This document shows positions 8,340-14,681 of a DNA stretch of 14,681 nt, one piece after another. Origin of the DNA: Planctomycetota bacterium (GTDB taxonomy: Bacteria > Planctomycetota > UBA8108 > UBA1146 > JAJFFE01); the NCBI GenBank assembly GCA_020425835.1, contig JAGQRC010000005.1, forward strand, positions 5,808-20,488, given 5' to 3'. The translations under genes were made by a program, and so were the position numbers. The notes under the pieces were generated by a model. It was given only the letters and a program-made list of their open reading frames with translations, was not told the DNA's origin and ran no database searches. Each line of letters starts with the position of its first letter. The first letter of the stretch is position 1.

Positions 8340-9200
8340 CTACTCGTTCTCGTCGAACGCCTCGAGCTCTTCCTTCTTGAGGTGAAAGCTCTCCTCATCA
8401 CTCGGGTACCCACGACGCTCGACGTCGGACCGGAACGACGACACGGCACGTCGAACGACTTCGTCGAGATCCGCGTATCGACGCACGAACTTCGGTCGGA
8501 AAGACCCTCCCCACCCGAGGAGATCCTGGGTCACCAACACCTGACCGTCGCAGTCCGGACCGGCCCCGATCCCGATCGTCGGAATCCTCGACTCGGCGGT
8601 CACTCGCCGAGCCACTTCACGTGGGATGCACTCCAGGACCACCGAGAACACGCCCATCCGCTCCAGGATGCGCGCATCCTCCATGAGCTGCTCCGCCCGA
8701 TCGCTCGTCGTTGCCTGCGCACGGTAGCCACCCAACAGCGTCGCACTCTGTGGTGTCAGGCCGAGATGGCCCATGACCGGGATCCCCGCCTCGACGATCC
8801 TGCGGACGGTCTCTGCTCGACTGCGCCCTCCCTCGAGCTTGACTGCGTCCATACCGCCATCTTTGACCAACTGTCCGGCATTGCGGACCGCTTCATCATC
8901 GGATGACTGGTAACTCATGAAGGGCAGATCTCCGACCAGGAATGCATCCGGGGCGCCTCGGCGGACCGCACGACAGTGGTGCAGCATGTCGCTCATGTTG
9001 ACCGGAACGGTATCCCTATAGCCGAGCACCACGTTCCCGACCGAGTCTCCGACGAGCAGCATCGGAATCCCGACCTCGTGGAGGAGTCTCGCCATGGGCG
9101 CCTCGTAAGCGGTCAACACCGCGAACGGCTTCCCCTCTTCCTTCCAGCGAAGGAAGTCGACGATCCCGATCCGACCTGGCGATCCCGGCGTCTTGCTCAT
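8340..9200 (-). CDS. panB: 3-methyl-2-oxobutanoate hydroxymethyltransferase
   Basis: 286 aa, slightly above the family's usual 260-280. It transfers a hydroxymethyl group from 5,10-methylene-tetrahydrofolate to 2-oxoisovalerate to give ketopantoate, the first committed step of pantothenate synthesis. The TIM-barrel landmarks are intact: TAYEAPMA (30-37), LLVGDSVG with metal ligand Asp52, the GY and T residues at 60-64, VGDLPFMSY with metal ligand Asp91, KLEGG with Lys121 and Glu123, and VLECIP with the putative catalytic base Glu190. The acidic C-terminal tail (about residues 264-286) is an extension. The ATG lies nine bases after the gyrB stop with no clear Shine-Dalgarno, suggesting coupled translation from gyrB. 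Its product is the substrate of the next gene, panE. Confidence 0.96.
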   Translation of the reverse strand: MSKTPGSPGRIGIVDFLRWKEEGKPFAVLTAYEAPMARLLHEVGIPMLLVGDSVGNVVLGYRDTVPVNMSDMLHHCRAVRRGAPDAFLVGDLPFMSYQSSDDEAVRNAGQLVKDGGMDAVKLEGGRSRAETVRRIVEAGIPVMGHLGLTPQSATLLGGYRAQATTSDRAEQLMEDARILERMGVFSVVLECIPREVARRVTAESRIPTIGIGAGPDCDGQVLVTQDLLGWGGSFRPKFVRRYADLDEVVRRAVSSFRSDVERRGYPSDEESFHLKKEELEAFDENE

Positions 9201-9209
9201 CGCTTCGAC

Positions 9210-12333
<3,124 letters not shown>

Positions 12334-12337
<4 letters not shown>

Positions 12338-13470
12338 TCCTGGGTCACCAACGGCATCACGACGTGCCGATAGTCGTCACCCAACAACTCGACGCTGAAG
12401 CAGCCGGCGGTACGCCTATCCTTGAACGAACCTCGCAGCGAATCGGAGGTCTGAACCTTCAACAGGTCGATCAGGTATCCGGGATTGAAGTTGATCGAGA
12501 ACTCGGGCTCCGGTGCACTCACCGTCGTCACTCCGAGCTCGATCCGAGACTCTCCCAGATTCGTCGCATGCGTGCTCAGGACGAGGCGATCCCCATCGAA
12601 CTTGAACTGAACCGAGTTGGTCTCCTTCGTCGTCATCAGCGACGCTTGGCGTAGGGCCACCAACAACTCCTGGCAGGGCATGTCGTAGACGTACTCGCCG
12701 GGGCTCGGAAGCGCTCGCTGGTAGTCGGGGAACTGCCCATCGATCAGTCGACAGGACAGCGAGATGCGATCCGAGTTGTAGGTCACTTCGGCGTTGCTCA
12801 GGTGGAGATCGACGCTGTCCCCACCCTCGGCCGCGAGAATCCGCATGAGCAGATCGACTCCCTTGAGCGGAATCAGGTAGCGCGCAGCCTCGACGCCGTC
12901 CGGCGAGGCCACCTCGATCGGACACCGAGAGTAGGCCAAGCGCTTCCCGTCGGTGCTCACCAGCCGAAGTGAGCCGCCTTGCACGTCGAAGAGAACCGAG
13001 TGCATCTGGAAGCGGGTCGCGTCGCGCGCCGCCGCAATGACCACCTTCTTGAGCATGTCGAGCAAGCCGGCGCGCCCGACTCGAATCGAGGGCGAAGGCG
13101 GTTTGAAGTCGAGGCGAGGAAACTCGCTGGCGCTCTCGACCGGGACCTTGAACTGGGAAGCGCCGCAACGAATCACCGCGGTGTTCCCGTCCTCGACCGC
13201 CTCGATCGACACCTCCGCATCGGGGGTTTCCCGCAAGATGGCATGAAGACGTGACGCAGGGATGGCGAGATCGCCATCGGTCGAGATCTCGACCGAATCC
13301 AAGCGGACCGATAGGCCGACCTCCATGTCCGTCCCCTGGACGATCAATCCGCCGTTGTCGGTTCGGAGATATACGGCCAAGAGAATCGGCCGAGTGGCAT
13401 TGGAGGCAACGACCCCGGTCACGAGGTTGACTGCTTCTTGGAGTTCCTTGGTATGGCAGAGAACCTTCAC
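12334..13470 (-). CDS. dnaN: DNA polymerase III sliding clamp, beta subunit
   Basis: 378 aa starting at GTG (13470), with VKVLCHTKELQEAVNLVTG matching the usual clamp N-terminus. An AAGGA and a GAGG lie upstream of this GTG. An in-frame ATG at 13578 would add 36 residues with no family counterpart, so it is rejected. The protein makes the ring that tethers the polymerase to DNA, with three similar domains: about 1-120, 130-250 and 255-378. Visible landmarks are VSTDGKRLAYSR in domain 2, LIDGQFPDYQRALP in domain 3, and the C-terminal YRHVVMPL that borders the partner-binding pocket. A short VTQE tail follows the usual end. Length and order are normal. It is the first gene of the dnaN-dciA-gyrB-panB-panE run, preceded by two candidate promoters and a long leader. 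Confidence 0.97.
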
Positions 13471-13562
13471 GCGACCTCGATCCTTGGGCGATAGATGGGC
13501 AACTACAGTGACCCACCTCTGGTGCGCTTCACGGCTCGACGTCCTCGTGCAAGCCGCGGCCT

Positions 13563-13579
13563 GGTGCTCGTCGAGCACC
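13563..13579 (-). promoter_or_regulatory. hairpin in the dnaN leader
   Basis: GGTGCTCG and CGAGCACC are perfect eight-base arms around a single base. In the transcript this gives a seven-base-pair stem with a three-base loop, about 93 bases before the dnaN GTG. No T-run follows, so it is not a classical terminator. It may be part of a folded dnaN leader. Confidence 0.4.
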
Positions 13580-13675
13580 GATCCCGTACGCGGCGACTCC
13601 CAACGTCGTCGTCGTCGCGAAGTACTCGGAGATCACTCGGGCGGGTTGCGATCGGGCCGTTGGCGCCCTTGGAAA

Positions 13676-13697
13676 GACGCCTCGGAAACGAGGAGTC
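13676..13697. promoter_or_regulatory. hairpin with GAAA tetraloop on the plus strand in the dnaN leader region
   Basis: CCTCG and CGAGG close a GAAA loop, extended by GAC/GTC arms across one mismatch. The GNRA-type loop appears only if the plus strand is transcribed; on the dnaN transcript the loop reads TTTC. It may be chance or part of a leader fold. Confidence 0.25.
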
Positions 13698-13800
13698 TGG
13701 ACTGGGGAGGCTCGAGAGCTGCTGCCTGGCCGGGGGTCCGCGTCCGGATCTCCCGGAGGGGGCTGAGCAGAGCCGTTCGCCAGTCGAGCCACAGGCCCGC

Positions 13801-13828
13801 ATTATAGGTGAGACACGGTCTGCTGCAA
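13801..13828 (-). promoter_or_regulatory. dnaN: candidate dnaN promoter with perfect TATAAT
   Basis: On the minus strand TTGCAG (13828-13823) is followed after 16 bases by TATAAT (13806-13801), a perfect sigma-70-type -10 box. Predicted transcription start is near 13792-13794, giving a leader of about 320 bases before the dnaN GTG. Perfect seven-base inverted arms, GGCCCGC at 13794-13800 and GCGGGCC at 13842-13848, enclose the promoter. Confidence 0.5.
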
Positions 13829-13854
13829 CCGGTTCGGCACCGCGGGCCATCGCC

Positions 13855-13880
13855 ACAAAACACAATAATATAGATACTTA
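13855..13880. other. AT-rich patch, possible DNA unwinding element
   Basis: 21 of 26 bases are A or T in a region otherwise GC-rich. It lies between the perfect DnaA box and dnaN. It overlaps a promoter-like sequence, so the AT content may serve transcription, origin unwinding or both. Confidence 0.35.
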
Positions 13881-13895
13881 CGCCGCAACAACCAA
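13867..13895 (-). promoter_or_regulatory. dnaN: second candidate promoter facing dnaN
   Basis: On the minus strand TTGGTT (13895-13890) and TATATT (13872-13867) are 17 bases apart. The -10 matches five of six consensus positions and the -35 three of six. It lies within the AT-rich patch, which raises the chance of a coincidental match. Confidence 0.35.
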
Positions 13896-13951
13896 CTCAC
13901 CCCACCCCCCGTCGACAGAAGGCGATGATCTGTGACCCCAAGGGGAGTTGT

Positions 13952-13974
13952 GGAGGGAGTGGATCCCACCCTCC
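13952..13974. other. inverted repeat in the candidate origin
   Basis: GGAGGG and CCCTCC are perfect six-base arms; inside them TGG and CCA pair around ATC, with a two-base bulge. It adjoins the degenerate DnaA-like site at 13949-13957. There is no T-run on either strand, so terminator function is not supported. Confidence 0.3.
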
Positions 13975-14015
13975 GGATGATAGGAATGTCATGGTCATCG
14001 TTAGGGCTGTCGATT

Positions 14016-14024
14016 TGTGGATAA
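14016..14024 (-). promoter_or_regulatory. perfect DnaA box
   Basis: TGTGGATAA on the plus strand is TTATCCACA on the minus strand, the exact consensus DnaA box, flanked by T and A. It lies in the dnaA-dnaN gap, about 217 bases after the dnaA stop. Confidence 0.75.
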
Positions 14025-14104
14025 ACCGACTCCGCGATCATAACGGCTTAGGAGGCTATCCCTTATAGTCAGACTCCCCGTCGATTCTCCATGGGGTGAT
14101 TGTG

Positions 14105-14126
14105 ACGAGTCGTGGGGGAGACTCGT
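14105..14126. other. hairpin downstream of dnaA
   Basis: Perfect seven-base arms ACGAGTC and GACTCGT enclose an eight-base G-rich loop. It lies about 115 bases after the dnaA stop. Without a T-run it is a weak candidate for a dnaA terminator; it could equally be an origin structure. Confidence 0.3.
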
Positions 14127-14143
14127 TGAGTGGTCATCGGGTT

Positions 14144-14160
14144 GTGAACAGTGAACAGTG
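14144..14160. repeat. short tandem GTGAACA repeat in the candidate origin
   Basis: GTGAACA occurs twice back to back and is followed by GTG, just after a TT that makes the first unit read TTGTGAACA. Only the TGTG part matches a DnaA box. It could be an iteron-like protein site, or trivial. Confidence 0.3.
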
Positions 14161-14226
14161 GGGTGGCGAGTCTTCGACGATGTTGCCGACAATCCGGAGT
14201 GTCCCATCAGCCGGCTCTCCGCACGG

Positions 14227-14235
14227 TTCTCCACA
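14227..14235 (+). promoter_or_regulatory. one-mismatch DnaA box at the end of dnaA
   Basis: TTCTCCACA differs from TTATCCACA at one base and sits six bases from the dnaA stop. A related TTCTCCACG occurs at 14263-14271 inside dnaA, in the shared context GTTCTCCACRAGG. Confidence 0.45.
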
Positions 14236-14240
14236 AGGAG

Positions 14241-14681
14241 TCAACGGAGGGCGAGCTCGACGTTCTCCACGAGGGATCGGATCTTGGGGTCCTTCGTGAT
14301 CTGACCCTCGATCTTGGACAGCGCGTGAAGAACGGTGGAGTGGTCTCGGCCTCCGAACCGGCTACCGATTTCGTTGAGGGAGAGGTCGGTGTGACGGCGA
14401 GCGAGGAACATCGCGATCTGCCTCGGGAGTACCACCGAGCGGCTGCGCCGAGCCGACTCGAGGTCCTCTCGAGTGACGTCGAACTCCGCCAGCACGGCTT
14501 CCAGGATGCGCTGGAAGTCGATTCGGGGACTCTCCGATTGGAACACGTCGGCCAACGACGCACGGACATTGTCGACATCCATGGGGCGTCGTTCGATGGT
14601 GACCATGGTCTGGAGACGGAGGACCGCGCCCTCCAGTTCGCGGACGCTCTGACGGACCTTCTGTGCGATCAGCTCCGCGAC
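14241..14681 (-). CDS. dnaA: chromosomal replication initiator DnaA, C-terminal 146 residues (5' part outside the window)
   Basis: The reading frame is open to the window edge, so the N-terminus and most of the AAA+ domain are missing. The visible part begins VAELIAQKVRQSVRELEGAV, the lid end of the AAA+ domain. It then continues through the linker helix into domain IV, the DNA-binding helix-turn-helix. The DnaA signature LSLNEIGSRFGGRDHSTVLHA is intact, including the Arg-Asp-His-Ser/Thr element that contacts the DnaA box. DnaA binds boxes at oriC, melts the adjacent AT-rich DNA and recruits DnaB, here probably with help from the DciA encoded two genes downstream. The gene reads toward the candidate origin and away from the right edge, followed by 770 bases before dnaN. 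Confidence 0.98.
   Translation of the reverse strand, partial: VAELIAQKVRQSVRELEGAVLRLQTMVTIERRPMDVDNVRASLADVFQSESPRIDFQRILEAVLAEFDVTREDLESARRSRSVVLPRQIAMFLARRHTDLSLNEIGSRFGGRDHSTVLHALSKIEGQITKDPKIRSLVENVELALR

Larger units (their letters stand above)
13471..14240. other. dnaA-dnaN intergenic region, candidate chromosomal origin (oriC)
   Basis: This 770-base gap is the only long non-coding stretch. It holds one perfect DnaA box (14016-14024), a one-mismatch box next to dnaA (14227-14235), weaker TGTGGA-type sites such as 13949-13957, and an AT-rich patch at 13855-13880 (21 of 26 bases A or T) that could be an unwinding element. Several hairpins and two promoter-like sequences facing dnaN are also present. 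Location between dnaA and dnaN is the commonest bacterial oriC position. The number of good boxes is small, so the call is plausible rather than proven. Reading frames inside it have low-complexity Arg/Pro/Ser-rich translations and look non-coding. Confidence 0.55.

Noticed and set aside
13471..13578. Upstream ATG start for dnaN adding 36 residues
   Set aside because: The extra residues have no clamp counterpart, and the GTG at 13470 gives the conserved N-terminus with purine-rich sequence upstream.
13529..13792. An 87-codon GTG-started minus-strand frame beginning eight bases after the TATAAT, possibly leaderless
   Set aside because: The position is suggestive, but the protein is low-complexity Pro/Arg/Ser/Ala-rich with no family resemblance. 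More likely leader sequence; a ribosome profile over it would change this view.
13794..13848. Possible tRNA because of seven-base GGCCCGC/GCGGGCC arms and a GGTTCG
   Set aside because: Only 55 bases long, the T-arm does not pair next to the acceptor arm, and there is no anticodon arm.
13495..13935. A 146-codon plus-strand frame in the dnaA-dnaN gap
   Set aside because: Composition is Arg/Ser-rich and it runs across promoter and AT-rich signals, with no ribosome binding site or recognisable motif.

Overview
The window is a compact chromosomal block of roughly 60% GC (by eye) in which every recognisable gene lies on the minus strand. It is the replication-initiation neighbourhood of a bacterial chromosome. 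Read in the direction of transcription (high to low coordinates) the order is: dnaA 3' end, a 770-bp non-coding gap with origin-like signals, dnaN, dciA (DUF721), gyrB, panB, panE, gyrA, an XPB-type helicase, its helicase-associated partner, an unknown 226-aa protein, and the start of a GT39-like membrane glycosyltransferase cut by the left edge.

Region by region: 14241-14681 is the DnaA C-terminus including the DNA-binding domain IV. 13471-14240 holds one perfect DnaA box, several degenerate boxes, an AT-rich patch, two candidate dnaN promoters and several hairpins, so it is a good oriC candidate. 12334-13470 (dnaN), 11924-12337 (dciA) and 9210-11924 (gyrB) overlap by 1-4 bases, so they are probably cotranscribed and translationally coupled. 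There is no recF between dnaN and gyrB. panB and panE, two consecutive steps of pantothenate synthesis, sit between gyrB and gyrA. gyrA is followed by a tight four-gene group (XPB helicase, Helicase_C_3-type partner, unknown protein, membrane protein) with overlaps or gaps of a few bases.

The genes supply sliding clamp, replicative helicase loader and gyrase, then coenzyme A precursor synthesis, then what looks like a DNA repair or remodelling module. The host is uncertain. The long GyrB TOPRIM insertion, the GyrA helix-4 sequence with Glu and Pro at the usual acidic quinolone positions, and the look of the unknown 226-aa protein recall Planctomycetota or a neighbouring phylum, but this is from memory and unchecked.

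The most interesting items are: an 81-bp-offset tandem duplication of the gyrB translation start, which gives GyrB a duplicated N-terminus and two possible starts; the XPB/partner/unknown-protein module, whose two larger members share a homologous domain; and the structured dnaA-dnaN gap. I found no mobile element, CRISPR array, tRNA or rRNA. Nothing here is clearly a wholly new system; the XPB-linked unknown gene is the best candidate for undescribed biology.
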